From the NCBI GenBank assembly GCA_023144895.1, contig JAGLEV010000055.1, positions 1-54,458 of the forward strand: DNA of 54,458 bases, in the 5' to 3' direction. The notes below the pieces were generated by a model. The model saw nothing but the letters and a program-made list of their open reading frames with translations, did not search any database and was not told the DNA's origin. This document shows, one piece after another, positions 8,770 through 16,921 of the stretch (position 1 is its first letter; each line of letters starts with the position of its first letter). A program made the translations under genes and the position numbers. This stretch comes from Thiotrichaceae bacterium. GTDB taxonomy: Bacteria > Pseudomonadota > Gammaproteobacteria > Thiotrichales > Thiotrichaceae.

Positions 8770-9504
8770 AAGCTATATCTGCCCTAAATTATAAGAGTAA
8801 TCTTGAATATAAAAAGCAAGCTAAACGAGTAACAAACTGTTACAAACCTCCTCTTAATGATAGGTTTATTTTCCTAAAGCGGACGATCAGCAATTTCTTT
8901 TCATGCGATATAAGGAACTAAAAAATAACAACAGTTCACTAATTTTTAAGCAAACGCCTTAGCATCACTATTCACCTTAAATTAAAATGGGAATTATGAA
9001 CTGGCGATATAGTGATCACTTCGACAGTTAAACGACGAATGGTAGTAATTTTCCATACTAAAGGTGTATCATCATGTCACTAATCTAGCAGGCTAACATT
9101 ATTTATAACCTCCCTGATACAAATCAATTTTTCTCCGTACATATTGACTAATATGACACCACTTATCTAAATTTTTACCTGCTCAAGCTAGGCAGACTGT
9201 ATAAAATCACTAACAAGAATTAGTATTGCTGATTATTAGGTTTAATTATTAATCAATTTATCGCGCTTATTGCTCATAAAAAGTGCCAAGCTTGATTAAA
9301 GTCAATTTTATATCTAGACTTAAAAGTGCCTATGGCTATGGTTGTAATAGTGTCGTATCAATGATTACCACCTTTCAGCCAATTTTAGGTCATATAAAAA
9401 TATCACCATATCATTTTGATTACATTGTATGAGTTTACTAAAATCTTGTGGGGGAGCATAAATAGCAAATTTTGTTCTTATTTTAATAGAAATAAGGCAA
9501 TATA
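8770..9504. other. Long intergenic region, no gene recognised
   Basis: These 735 bases separate the divergent mgtE and the GTPase operon. The DNA is AT-rich, with no convincing ORF, RNA gene, riboswitch or terminator. AAGGCA at about 9493-9498 is the ribosome site of the next gene. Promoters for both sides presumably lie here but I could not place them with confidence. Confidence 0.5.
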
Positions 9505-10515
9505 ATGATAATTCTTTATCGTAATCAGAATAAGGACTTGCATAGGAAATTTATCTTGCGTTATAAAATCATCATCACTGGCCCTGTAGGTGCAGGAAAG
9601 ACAACCGCGATTAATGCGTTAACTGATAATTCTGCAGTACAAACCGATGTCGCTGTATCAGACAAAACAACCAGTATCAGAAAAAATACAACCACTGTTG
9701 CTTTAGATTATGGTGTTGTTGAGGCTGGCAAGAATATAGCTCATGTCTATGGAACCCCAGGACAGGAACGCTTCCATTTTATGTGGGATATTATTTCTCA
9801 GGGAGCACAAGGTCTTATTATTTTACTCGATAATAGCCGTAACTACCCACTACGAGACTTAAAATATTATGTGAAAGAGTTTAGCCCTCTCATCAAAAGA
9901 GCACCACTTATTCTAGCAATCACTCGATATGATGAATGTAGCCAACCATCATTAAGTAGTTATCAACAATGGGTGGATGATGAAAATCTTGATACACTTG
10001 TTGTTAAAATTGATGCTAGAGAAAAAAATCAAGTATCCGATGTCGTTAATGAGTTAATCCGCAGAAAACAAATTATTGATAACCCTGAACTAGCTCAACT
10101 ACAACCTACTCTCCTTCCCCGAATAGTAGAATCTGACGTTGAAAATATTGATAGTGATAATGAGGTTATGAATACTTCAACCAATATTGACTTAACAGAG
10201 GAGTCAATGATTGCTGTTGCTAATATAGATAATGTCACGGGAGTGACATTAAGTAATGATGTGGGTGATTTAATTGATTCCACTATCGTTGATGATGAGT
10301 TAAATGATTTTATGGCATTCCTCTCAGGCATGACCCCAGTCGTTGAAGATGCCTTGAAAATGGGAAATATTCATCGCATCATGCTAAGAGGACCAGATGA
10401 AGAGAATCTCACTCTATTTGTAGAAGAAAGTCGTACCCTAGGTGTCACCTCTGCCAACAAAGTCTCTGTCGCTGCACTCAGTCAGCAAGTCGAAGATCTT
10501 CTTCAATGGATATAA
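9505..10515 (+). CDS. MglA/Ras-like small GTPase with C-terminal extension
   Basis: The first 200 residues are a Ras/Arf-type GTPase: P-loop GPVGAGKTT (26-34), switch Thr residues near 62-64, a G3-like YGTPGQERF (82-90, with Gly in place of the usual Asp), and TRYD (140-143) in place of NKxD. These deviations are typical of bacterial MglA/Rup-type GTPases. An acidic linker (about 205-260) leads to a C-terminal region (about 265-336) with DDELNDFMAFLSGM and RIMLRGPDEENLTLFVEE, which may be Roadblock-like. The start at 9505 has an AAGGCA ribosome site. It probably works with the Roadblock gene 14 bases downstream, which would be a candidate regulator or partner, as MglB is to MglA. The cellular role is unknown. 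Confidence 0.75.
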   Translation: MIILYRNQNKDLHRKFILRYKIIITGPVGAGKTTAINALTDNSAVQTDVAVSDKTTSIRKNTTTVALDYGVVEAGKNIAHVYGTPGQERFHFMWDIISQGAQGLIILLDNSRNYPLRDLKYYVKEFSPLIKRAPLILAITRYDECSQPSLSSYQQWVDDENLDTLVVKIDAREKNQVSDVVNELIRRKQIIDNPELAQLQPTLLPRIVESDVENIDSDNEVMNTSTNIDLTEESMIAVANIDNVTGVTLSNDVGDLIDSTIVDDELNDFMAFLSGMTPVVEDALKMGNIHRIMLRGPDEENLTLFVEESRTLGVTSANKVSVAALSQQVEDLLQWI

Positions 10516-10529
10516 TAAAAAGGTAAGTC

Positions 10530-11177
10530 ATGCTTGATCGTATCATTGCTAATATTTTGAGATTACGAGGTGTTCACTCTGCCTCGATACACAAGAATGG
10601 TGAGACACTTGCTACTTCTTTTGATCACTCTACCCAAGCACAGCTTAAAGAAGCGATAGAGATCTTTGAGCAAATTTTTAGTGGATTAGAGGCTATAGGT
10701 AAAACACATAATGAAGTCTATTTCTCTTTAGAGGATAACTATATCGCCGCATTTCGGATGTATAATGATCACTATGCTATTTTGCTAATGGAAAAAAAGG
10801 TTAATTTTCCATTAATAAAAATTGGTTTAAAATCGGCTTCTGAAAAAATTAAACGTCAGATATTACAAGATAAAGCGGATCAACAGAAACAACAAGCCAT
10901 AGCAGCACCAGAGCAAACAGCTCAAAAGACCAATGCAGTTGCCCAGACCAGTGCCGAAATCACACCGATTCTAGAACAATACTCTACAGTACTGACCCTC
11001 TTTATGGGGCCTGCTGCACACTTTGTTGTTGAGGATTGTGCCACGGAATGGAAGAAAAAATACCTTCAAAGCACCAGTAACCTTGAGTATTTATTAGCTT
11101 TGATTCAAGACGAACTCAGTAGTGAAGAAGAAAAAGAACGTTTTATCCAACAAATTGAACTTATTGTTAAAATATAA
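10530..11177 (+). CDS. Roadblock/LC7 protein with DUF8082-like tail
   Basis: Residues 1-100 fit the Roadblock/LC7 fold: MLDRIIANILRLRGVHSASIHKNGETLATSF, then YFSLEDNYIAAFRMYNDHYAILLM. Proteins of this fold act as partners or GTPase-activating proteins of MglA-like GTPases. A Gln/Ala-rich linker (about 118-145) leads to a C-terminal helical domain (about 145-215, ITPILEQYSTVLTLFMGPAAHFVVEDC) resembling DUF8082. The gene follows the GTPase by 14 bases and is surely cotranscribed with it. A GTPase plus Roadblock pair usually controls polarity or signalling; here the target is unknown. Confidence 0.7.
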   Translation: MLDRIIANILRLRGVHSASIHKNGETLATSFDHSTQAQLKEAIEIFEQIFSGLEAIGKTHNEVYFSLEDNYIAAFRMYNDHYAILLMEKKVNFPLIKIGLKSASEKIKRQILQDKADQQKQQAIAAPEQTAQKTNAVAQTSAEITPILEQYSTVLTLFMGPAAHFVVEDCATEWKKKYLQSTSNLEYLLALIQDELSSEEEKERFIQQIELIVKI

Positions 11178-11304
11178 TAAAAATATAAGAAACTTTGTAT
11201 TTATACCCTCTACTTAAAAAAACTGATAAATTAGGGCAATAAATCAAGACATTGGTACTAGTATTACTGAGTGTGTGTAAAATAGTAGCGAGGTCGCAAA
11301 TATC

Positions 11305-11425
11305 AGCAGCTCCCGTTTTATAGTATTGATAGAATAAATTGATAACTATTTAAGTCTAAAGCCTTGATTTTCAATTGTTAAGGTATTGCAATTTATCTTG
11401 CTTTATAACTAAAACGGGAACTGCT
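11305..11425. repeat. MITE-like element with terminal inverted repeats
   Basis: The left end AGCAGCTCCCGTTTTA (11305-11320) and the right end TAAAACGGGAACTGCT (11410-11425) are inverted repeats with one mismatch. A second matching block (ATAAATTG at 11334-11341, CAATTTAT at 11389-11396) lies at exactly the same distance from each end, so both arms span 37 bases. The 121-bp element has no ORF. It sits between the Roadblock gene and the Cache-HAMP gene and could carry or block transcription. The end sequence also resembles a repeat at 43248. Confidence 0.55.
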
Positions 11426-11492
11426 ACCCCAAAGAGAGTCACCAGAAAATATAACTCAGACTATTTCCTTACCTACAGAGTTCACAATAAAC

Positions 11493-12665
11493 ATGAAGAA
11501 GATACGCAACAAAGTACTTATTATATTGGTGTTAGTCACCTTGATACCAGTATTACTTATTGGTGGGTATAGTTTATATTCTAGTTCAAAAGTACTGCGT
11601 GAAAATGTTTTATCTAGCCATATTAATACGATTGACTTGCTACAAGAGCGCATTAGCAATCTAGTGAATAATGTTGATAGTGATATTTTATATCTACGCG
11701 ATTCTAATGCTCTACACCTTTATCTCTCTTCAACAACAACAGAAGGTAGCCATACTCAGCAACTGCTCTTAAAGAACCTACGTTCAAGCTTTAATAAGTT
11801 TTCTAAACAGAAAAAAATATACCAACAGGTTCGCTTTCTTGGCACGAATGGCAAGGAAGTCATTCGCGTTGAACGCAATGATGATAAGTCCACTAGCATT
11901 ACAGAAATCCGCCTAAAGAACCGATCTAAAGAAAAATACTTCGCCAAAAGTATCGACCTTAAAAAAGGCAAAATTTATATTTCACCCTTTGTCTTGAATC
12001 ACAAGGTTGATAACACCACAGGAGAACAGCCGACAATACGCTATGCAACTCCTATCTTTGACCGTAAAAATGATCTACGTGGCGTTATTATTCTTGATAT
12101 TGATGGTAGTAGCATAAAAAAGTTAGCTAAAAAGCAAGATCGTGCCAATCAACAGTTACTGATTGTAGATAATAATGGTCATTATATTTATCACAGTGAT
12201 CGCCGTAAAGAATGGGGAGTTAATCACTCTGATAATGCATCTTTTAATAAAGACATGCCTAAACTCAAAGCCTATTTAAATAAAAAATCGAATGATACTT
12301 ACACTGAGTCGGATGAAAATATTGTAGTACATCAAGCCATTAATCTTAGTAATCAGCAACATATCGGAACTATATTTAGTATTGAAAAAAAGTCCGCTAT
12401 ATTTAAACCTTTAAAAAGAAATATATTAGTTTACTTTGCTATCTTTATTGTTTCTTTAATTTTATCGTGGCTGTTAGCTATTGTATTAACAAACTCTATT
12501 GTTAGACCTTTAGTCAATTTAAAACAACAAGTTAAAAACTTTAGTATGGGAGAGATTGATGCTGAAATCAAGGTATCAACTAAGGATGAAGTCGGTGAGC
12601 TTGCTCACGCCATTGAGCTACTACGGAAATCAATGAAAATCTTGATGAAGCGCTCTCGACAATGA
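11493..12665 (+). CDS. Cache-HAMP membrane sensor without output domain
   Basis: The 390-residue protein has an N-terminal membrane segment (about 7-29), a periplasmic region of about 270 residues with the dCache look (IRYATPIFDRKNDLRGVIILDID, LLIVDNNGHYIYHSD), a second membrane segment (about 307-330), and a HAMP domain (about 330-385: NSIVRPLVNLKQQ, DEVGELAHAIELL). It stops there: no kinase, GGDEF or chemoreceptor domain follows. It would therefore signal through a partner protein, and the upstream GTPase and Roadblock proteins are natural candidates (inference). The gene follows the MITE-like element by 67 bases. Confidence 0.8.
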   Translation: MKKIRNKVLIILVLVTLIPVLLIGGYSLYSSSKVLRENVLSSHINTIDLLQERISNLVNNVDSDILYLRDSNALHLYLSSTTTEGSHTQQLLLKNLRSSFNKFSKQKKIYQQVRFLGTNGKEVIRVERNDDKSTSITEIRLKNRSKEKYFAKSIDLKKGKIYISPFVLNHKVDNTTGEQPTIRYATPIFDRKNDLRGVIILDIDGSSIKKLAKKQDRANQQLLIVDNNGHYIYHSDRRKEWGVNHSDNASFNKDMPKLKAYLNKKSNDTYTESDENIVVHQAINLSNQQHIGTIFSIEKKSAIFKPLKRNILVYFAIFIVSLILSWLLAIVLTNSIVRPLVNLKQQVKNFSMGEIDAEIKVSTKDEVGELAHAIELLRKSMKILMKRSRQ

Positions 12666-12676
12666 GGTAAATAGAC

Positions 12677-12928
12677 ATGTCACAAAAATTCATTATTATT
12701 ACAGGGCTTCTTGTTATAGCCCTAGTCATTACTTTCTACATCAATAATAAAAGTAAGAATGACACCGTTTCAGTCAATGATATTGCTGAGAATAATGAAA
12801 ATGAATCTGTGGCTATAGAAAATACTAGTGAAGAGTTATTTTTACTGAAAAGCTCAATTAGTGATGCTGTTGATGGTGCTATTCAAGATGATATCCAACG
12901 AGCAGTAGAACAACAAATAAGTAAGTAA
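12677..12928 (+). CDS. Small single-span membrane protein
   Basis: An 83-residue product with one hydrophobic segment (about 5-22), a short basic patch, an acidic Asn/Glu-rich linker, and a final amphipathic helix (LLKSSISDAVDGAIQDDIQRAVEQQIS). The gene begins 11 bases after the Cache-HAMP sensor and is the last of that operon. It is not recognisable as a known family; it may be an accessory or anchor for the sensor. Confidence 0.6.
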   Translation: MSQKFIIITGLLVIALVITFYINNKSKNDTVSVNDIAENNENESVAIENTSEELFLLKSSISDAVDGAIQDDIQRAVEQQISK

Positions 12929-13070
12929 GTCGACTATTCTTTATAGTAAGTAGGTCTTTTCATACCATGATTGTAAGACCTTGATATTCATTTATGTCAG
13001 ATGAATAAATATCAAAAACCTAGGGCTAAGTACCTAGCAGTGAAACAAATATAAATTCACCGCTAATAAT

Positions 13071-13101
13071 AAAACAATACGGTCATACTCCGTTGTTTTT
13101 T
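13071..13101 (+). terminator. Probable terminator after the GTPase-sensor operon
   Basis: AAAACAA-TA-CGG pairs with CCG-TTGTTTT around a 7-nt loop, followed by TT. Two other hairpins lie just before it: 12952-12981 (7-bp stem) and 12983-13013 (13-bp stem with one mismatch and one wobble). The structure overlaps a TTG at 13100, which argues against translation of the next gene starting there. Confidence 0.45.
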
Positions 13102-13153
13102 GCTGGGTAGAAAATATTGCATGATTAAAAATAATAGAGAGAGAATGTTAATA

Positions 13154-13813
13154 ATGAATCAGAATACAAGTAAGTTTTTAGCTATCGTCACAACAGTCAT
13201 CATCGCCTTAGCTCCCTTTCATGCGAGTAATGCAAAGGAGAAAGAGTACAAAGTAAAAATTACTGAAGATCTCTCTTATGTTGAGGTTCAGCAAGGTGGC
13301 AAAATGGTTCGTATTGAGAGAAATCAAGATACTGAAAGCCGACTCTCTAATAGCTTTACCAAGACCTCCCGTGTTTGTCCTCCTTTCTGTGTTAGTCCCA
13401 TCAAAATTGGTGAGAATATAACAACCGTGGGTGAACTTGAGCTATTAGAATTTTTAAACACAAAGGTACGTGATAAAAAAGGCTTACTGGTTGATGCCAG
13501 AATGCAGGACTGGTTTACACGAGGCACAATTCCTGGTTCTGCAAATATTCCCTTCACTGTATTAAGCATGGGCATAGAAAATGAACACATTCAGAAAATT
13601 CTAACGGTATTAGGTGCTAAAAATAATAATGGGGAGTGGGATTTTAGTGAAGCACTTGATCTGATGATCTTTTGTAATGGTCCATGGTGCCAGCAGTCAC
13701 CTAAGGCACTTAAAAATCTTTCTAAGCTAGGTTATCCAGAGAAAAAACTATTCTGGTATCGCTCTGGAATGCAGTCTTGGCAACAGTTAGGATTAACAGT
13801 AAGCACACCATAA
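13154..13813 (+). CDS. Periplasmic rhodanese-like protein
   Basis: I place the start at ATG 13154, nine bases after a GAGAGAGA stretch, giving a clean Sec signal (cleavage near SNA-KEK, residue 27). The frame is open further up (ATG 13145, 13121, TTG 13100). The mature protein has an N-terminal strand region, a CPPFC motif (75-79), and a rhodanese domain (about 90-219) with LVDARMQDWFTRGTIPGSANIP and the catalytic loop CNGPWCQQS (Cys174). It would transfer sulfur in the periplasm, or bind a sulfur compound. It is near a persulfide-sensor-type regulator and a second rhodanese, so sulfur handling is a fair inference. Confidence 0.75.
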   Translation: MNQNTSKFLAIVTTVIIALAPFHASNAKEKEYKVKITEDLSYVEVQQGGKMVRIERNQDTESRLSNSFTKTSRVCPPFCVSPIKIGENITTVGELELLEFLNTKVRDKKGLLVDARMQDWFTRGTIPGSANIPFTVLSMGIENEHIQKILTVLGAKNNNGEWDFSEALDLMIFCNGPWCQQSPKALKNLSKLGYPEKKLFWYRSGMQSWQQLGLTVSTP

Positions 13814-13905
13814 TAATAACCTACTGACGTGGAACTATTCACTTATTAATATCTTGCGATAGTTTTCATGGCAGTAAATGATTGCCGATTACTCAGGAGA
13901 AACTC

Positions 13906-14772
13906 GTGAACCACTTAGCCCAAATCACTCAACTAATTATAATACTATTCATCCCAGTAACCCATGCTGATAGCCAGAAATTTCTTAACTCATTAAGTTC
14001 TGAAGCTAATGACACACACATGTCTAACCCGAAACAAAGTAATAGTCTCAAAGCAGAACCTTTAGCTCTACCCTCTAAAGGCTTTGATAAAACGAAGGCA
14101 TCCATTGCCATAGGAAACCAACTAAGCGATATACTTAATCGTGTCAAATCTGGAGCTATTGATAAAGAAGACATCTCTGGTGAAGTTGAGAAGCTCGTTT
14201 CAGCCGCTTTAATAAAGGGAGTCGATATGACTCAACTTCGCTCTCTAGTGAGTGATGCACTTGCTGGCATAGAGAAAGAGGAAGCAGCGAAAGGTCATCA
14301 TGACCTTGCTCTTGAGGAAGTCTCAAGCTCTGTCAATAAGCTCCTCGTTGCTGAACCTGCTAAAAAGGTAGATTCTGCACAAACGGCTTACTTGACTTCT
14401 ATTCACTCTCTTGTCGGTAAAGCGATGGTTAAAACAGATCAACCAGAAGAAGGAGAAACGAAAGAAAAAATACGTGTTGATGACAAAACGACAGCGGAAG
14501 TAGAAGAAAAGGCTTCTATAGTTCCTGAAGATTATGAAGAAATTACTGTATTGACAGGTGAGTCTCTCTACACGATTGCTCTACGGATTTATGGTACAGG
14601 AGATAAATTTTTAGAACTCTATAGTATTAATAAAGATAGAATTTCTAATCCTGATTTGATCAAGGTTGGTCAAAAATTAAGAATACCGACAATGGATAAG
14701 CCAATAGAAAAAATAGAAACCCCGACTAAAGAGCTGAATAAACCTTCTGAAGTGGTCAATGAAAACTCTTAG
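13906..14772 (+). CDS. Exported LysM-domain protein
   Basis: I choose GTG at 13906, which has a strong CAGGAG ribosome site seven bases away, and gives a protein of 288 residues with a Sec signal (cleavage near THA-DSQ, residue 21). The frame also contains a TTG at 13882 without such a site. The middle is a helical, Lys/Glu-rich region. Near the C-terminus (about 218-264) is a LysM domain (ITVLTGESLYTIALRIYG ... NPDLIKVGQKLRIP), so the protein should bind peptidoglycan. It lies about 90 bases after the rhodanese gene. No enzyme domain is visible. Confidence 0.75.
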   Translation: MNHLAQITQLIIILFIPVTHADSQKFLNSLSSEANDTHMSNPKQSNSLKAEPLALPSKGFDKTKASIAIGNQLSDILNRVKSGAIDKEDISGEVEKLVSAALIKGVDMTQLRSLVSDALAGIEKEEAAKGHHDLALEEVSSSVNKLLVAEPAKKVDSAQTAYLTSIHSLVGKAMVKTDQPEEGETKEKIRVDDKTTAEVEEKASIVPEDYEEITVLTGESLYTIALRIYGTGDKFLELYSINKDRISNPDLIKVGQKLRIPTMDKPIEKIETPTKELNKPSEVVNENS

Positions 14773-14797
14773 TCAGTAAAACCTATGAGACCATTAA

Positions 14798-14820
14798 ATT
14801 GGATAGTATTATGATCCAAT
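14798..14820 (+). terminator. Weak hairpin after the LysM gene
   Basis: A 7-bp stem ATTGGAT / ATCCAAT with a 9-nt loop lies 26 bases after the stop codon. No T run follows, so its role as a terminator is doubtful. Confidence 0.25.
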
Positions 14821-14891
14821 CAATACCGTATTTAGTGCCATTATTTTGACTAATATCAAAATAACAGATGACATTACCAAGTAACTATATT

Positions 14892-14914
14892 ATATTATGC
14901 GGTTATACTAATAT
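14892..14914. promoter_or_regulatory. Candidate operator before the ArsR-type regulator
   Basis: ATATTA and TAATAT form an inverted repeat with an 11-base spacer, 22 bases before the regulator gene. The spacing and place suit autoregulation by an ArsR-family dimer, but AT-rich repeats occur by chance. Confidence 0.25.
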
Positions 14915-14935
14915 GAACACTATCGAGCAAATTAT

Positions 14936-15286
14936 ATGGCTAACATGGAATACTCTAATTTAAATGATGGATGTTCAATTAACTCCACATTGATGGCAAA
15001 AGATGAAGATGTTGAACGTGCATCACGGTCATTAAAAGCAATATCACATCCATTACGCCTAAAAATATTATGTGTATTGGGTGATAAAGAAGTCAGTGTA
15101 CAAGAAATTGTAGATATTGTGGGTACCTCACAAAGCAATATTTCTCAGCACTTAGCGATTTTACGTGATAAAAATGTTTTATCATCAAGAAAAGATGCTA
15201 ATCGTGTTTATTATCGAGTGGGTGATATGCGAATCCTTAAGCTTGTTAGCATGATGCAGGATGTTTTCTGTGCAACCCCTAACTAA
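14936..15286 (+). CDS. ArsR-family regulator, BigR/SqrR persulfide-sensor type
   Basis: The 116-residue protein is a winged-helix ArsR/SmtB repressor: ISHPLRLKILCVLGD, the recognition helix SQSNISQHLAILRDKNVLSSRKDANRVYYRV, and a C-terminal dimer helix. It has Cys46 (in ILCVLG) and Cys112 (in VFC), 66 residues apart. That is the same spacing and context as the sensor cysteines of SqrR and BigR, which form a polysulfide bridge with reactive sulfur species and then leave DNA. No metal-binding CxC motif is seen. Flanking rhodanese genes on both sides fit control of sulfur metabolism. The start at 14936 or 14945 is open; neither has a strong ribosome site. Confidence 0.8.
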   Translation: MANMEYSNLNDGCSINSTLMAKDEDVERASRSLKAISHPLRLKILCVLGDKEVSVQEIVDIVGTSQSNISQHLAILRDKNVLSSRKDANRVYYRVGDMRILKLVSMMQDVFCATPN

Positions 15287-15594
15287 TTAAAAATACTATA
15301 AATAATATAATTAGTGTTTAATTTATCTTAGCACTCATTATTTATTTAAATTAACACTCCTATATTCCAATATAAGTATTTTATTAAATAGTTTATTAGT
15401 AAATTTAATCAAGTTTTCCTTTCTGATTGTAATTTACTCCATACGATTTATTGTAAACAAAACTTTCCTCAAGCCTCTGTTTATCCAAAAAAAATATAAT
15501 ATATCCTCTCCCTTAGGATAAAAAAGTTAGATTAGCGCTTTACCTAACTTGATTTGCTGTATATCGTATTCGCAAATTATAACGGGATTTATTA
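15287..15594. other. AT-rich intergenic region with a bulged hairpin
   Basis: The 308 bases contain one hairpin, AGTGTTTAATTT at 15313-15324 with AAATTAACACT at 15348-15358 (one bulge). It could end the regulator transcript. A smaller TATCCT/AGGATA hairpin lies near 15503-15521. No ORF is present. Confidence 0.4.
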
Positions 15595-16020
15595 ATGTCT
15601 GAATATATTGCATTCGCTCAAACCAACCCTCTATTAGTCTTTGGCTTTATCGCTGTTTTAGGGATAATTATTTGGACAGAAGTTGGGAGACTCAACCAAA
15701 ACTTTAAACAGCTCAATGCTAATGAAGCGGTACATCTCATTAATGATGATAATACGGTTTGTATTGATGTCCGTGAAGAAAAAGAAGTGAGTACAGGTGT
15801 TATTAAAGGTGCTATGCATATTCCTAGTACTCAATTTAGCTCACGAATGAGTGAGTTAGACAAGTATAAGACAAAGCCCCTCTTGGTCTACTGTCGTAGT
15901 GGTAGTCGCTCTGCTCATGTTTGTAAGCAACTTGACAAAGCAGGCTTTGAAAACCTATCCAATTTGTCAGGTGGGATTATTGCATGGGAAACTGCTAAAC
16001 TACCCATTGTCGCTAGATAA
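15595..16020 (+). CDS. Membrane-anchored rhodanese (YibN-like)
   Basis: This 141-residue protein has an N-terminal membrane anchor (about 12-29) followed by a single rhodanese domain: CIDVREEKEVSTGVIKGAMHIP and the active loop CRSGSRS with catalytic Cys100. It is the first gene of the conserved rhodanese-grxC-secB-gpsA block, equivalent to E. coli yibN by position and architecture. The domain faces the cytoplasm if the usual orientation holds. It probably carries persulfide sulfur. AACGGGATTT precedes the ATG as a weak ribosome site. Confidence 0.88.
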   Translation: MSEYIAFAQTNPLLVFGFIAVLGIIIWTEVGRLNQNFKQLNANEAVHLINDDNTVCIDVREEKEVSTGVIKGAMHIPSTQFSSRMSELDKYKTKPLLVYCRSGSRSAHVCKQLDKAGFENLSNLSGGIIAWETAKLPIVAR

Positions 16021-16036
16021 ATAATAAGGAATGATA

Positions 16037-16294
16037 ATGTCTAAAAAAGTAACCATCTATACCACATTATTTTGCCCTTATTGTGTTCGTGCAAGGCAAT
16101 TACTCAAACGGAAGAAAATAAAATTTACCGAACTTCGTGTTAACGATAGTAGAATTCGTACTGAAATGGAACGTCGTGCTGAAGGAAGAACTAGCGTGCC
16201 ACAAATTTTCATTGATGATCATCACGTGGGTGGTTATGATGACCTTGCACAAATTAATAGCACTGGGGAATTGGATAAATTAATGACAGCTTAA
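16037..16294 (+). CDS. grxC: Glutaredoxin 3 (GrxC)
   Basis: GrxC reduces disulfides and glutathione-mixed disulfides in the cytoplasm using glutathione. The 85-residue protein shows VTIYTTLFCPYCVRARQLL with the CPYC dithiol site, the TSVPQIFIDDHHVGGYDDL cis-Pro and glutathione-binding region. ATG 16037 is preferred to ATG 16031 because AAGGA at 16026-16030 is six bases away. The gene lies between rhodanese and secB, its usual place. Glutathione reductase is encoded further along at 20778. Confidence 0.93.
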   Translation: MSKKVTIYTTLFCPYCVRARQLLKRKKIKFTELRVNDSRIRTEMERRAEGRTSVPQIFIDDHHVGGYDDLAQINSTGELDKLMTA

Positions 16295-16342
16295 CGTAAT
16301 AAACTGTCAGATCACTAACAATAAACGAGTTAAATCTAACTA

Positions 16343-16372
16343 GCTGATATGCACTAAGGGGTACATATCAGC
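16343..16372. promoter_or_regulatory. Hairpin between grxC and secB
   Basis: GCTGATATG (16343-16351) and CATATCAGC (16364-16372) form a perfect 9-bp stem around a 12-nt loop. There is no T run, so it may be a processing or attenuation structure rather than a full terminator. Confidence 0.4.
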
Positions 16373-16422
16373 CTATTAAATCAATAAAAGCAATATCTTG
16401 CTAATTCAAACAAGGAAAAATA

Positions 16423-16920
16423 ATGACCGAAGAAAACCAGCCTAAGACACAAGCAGTCGCAGCAACTACCGAGGCTAATGAGCAACGTTTCGTTATTCAT
16501 CGTATCTATATTAAAGATGTTTCTTTTGAGTCACCGAGTTCACCCACTATTTTCACAGAACAATGGGAGCCAACAACCGACTTACAAATGAATACTGAAG
16601 TAACGTCTCAAGGTGATAATTTTTATGAAGTTAAACTAGAGCTAACCGTTACCGTTAAATCCGATGAAAAAACAGCTTTCCTGATTGAAGTCACTCAAGC
16701 AGGTGTTTTTGAAATTGCGGGTTATAGTAAGGAAGAAATGAATCATATTTTATCAGCTTATTGTCCTTCTATACTCTTCCCTTATGCACGTGAAGTAGTC
16801 TCTAGCCATGTAGCAAAAGGTAGCTTTCCAGAGCTTCACCTTGCACCTATCAACTTTGATGCACTCTATGCTCAACGTTTAGAAGAAGAAAGCCAACAAG
16901 CGGCAACTAAGGAAGCATAA
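16423..16920 (+). CDS. secB: SecB export chaperone
   Basis: SecB is a tetramer that keeps preproteins unfolded and hands them to SecA. The 165-residue chain has the expected motifs: FVIHRIYIKDVSFESPSSP, a strand-rich core with FYEVKLELTVTVK, and the C-terminal YCPSILFPYAREVVS ... LHLAPINFDALYAQRL. An AAGGAAAA ribosome site precedes the ATG. It is followed after one base by gpsA, as in many Gammaproteobacteria. Confidence 0.97.
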   Translation: MTEENQPKTQAVAATTEANEQRFVIHRIYIKDVSFESPSSPTIFTEQWEPTTDLQMNTEVTSQGDNFYEVKLELTVTVKSDEKTAFLIEVTQAGVFEIAGYSKEEMNHILSAYCPSILFPYAREVVSSHVAKGSFPELHLAPINFDALYAQRLEEESQQAATKEA

Positions 16921-16921
16921 A

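Noticed and set aside
8770-8870. Possible magnesium riboswitch before mgtE
   Set aside because: The leader is short and AT-rich and I saw no M-box-like conserved blocks.
13100-13153. Upstream start codons for the periplasmic rhodanese gene
   Set aside because: TTG 13100 lies in a terminator-like hairpin, and the later ATG gives a clean signal peptide with a better spaced ribosome site.
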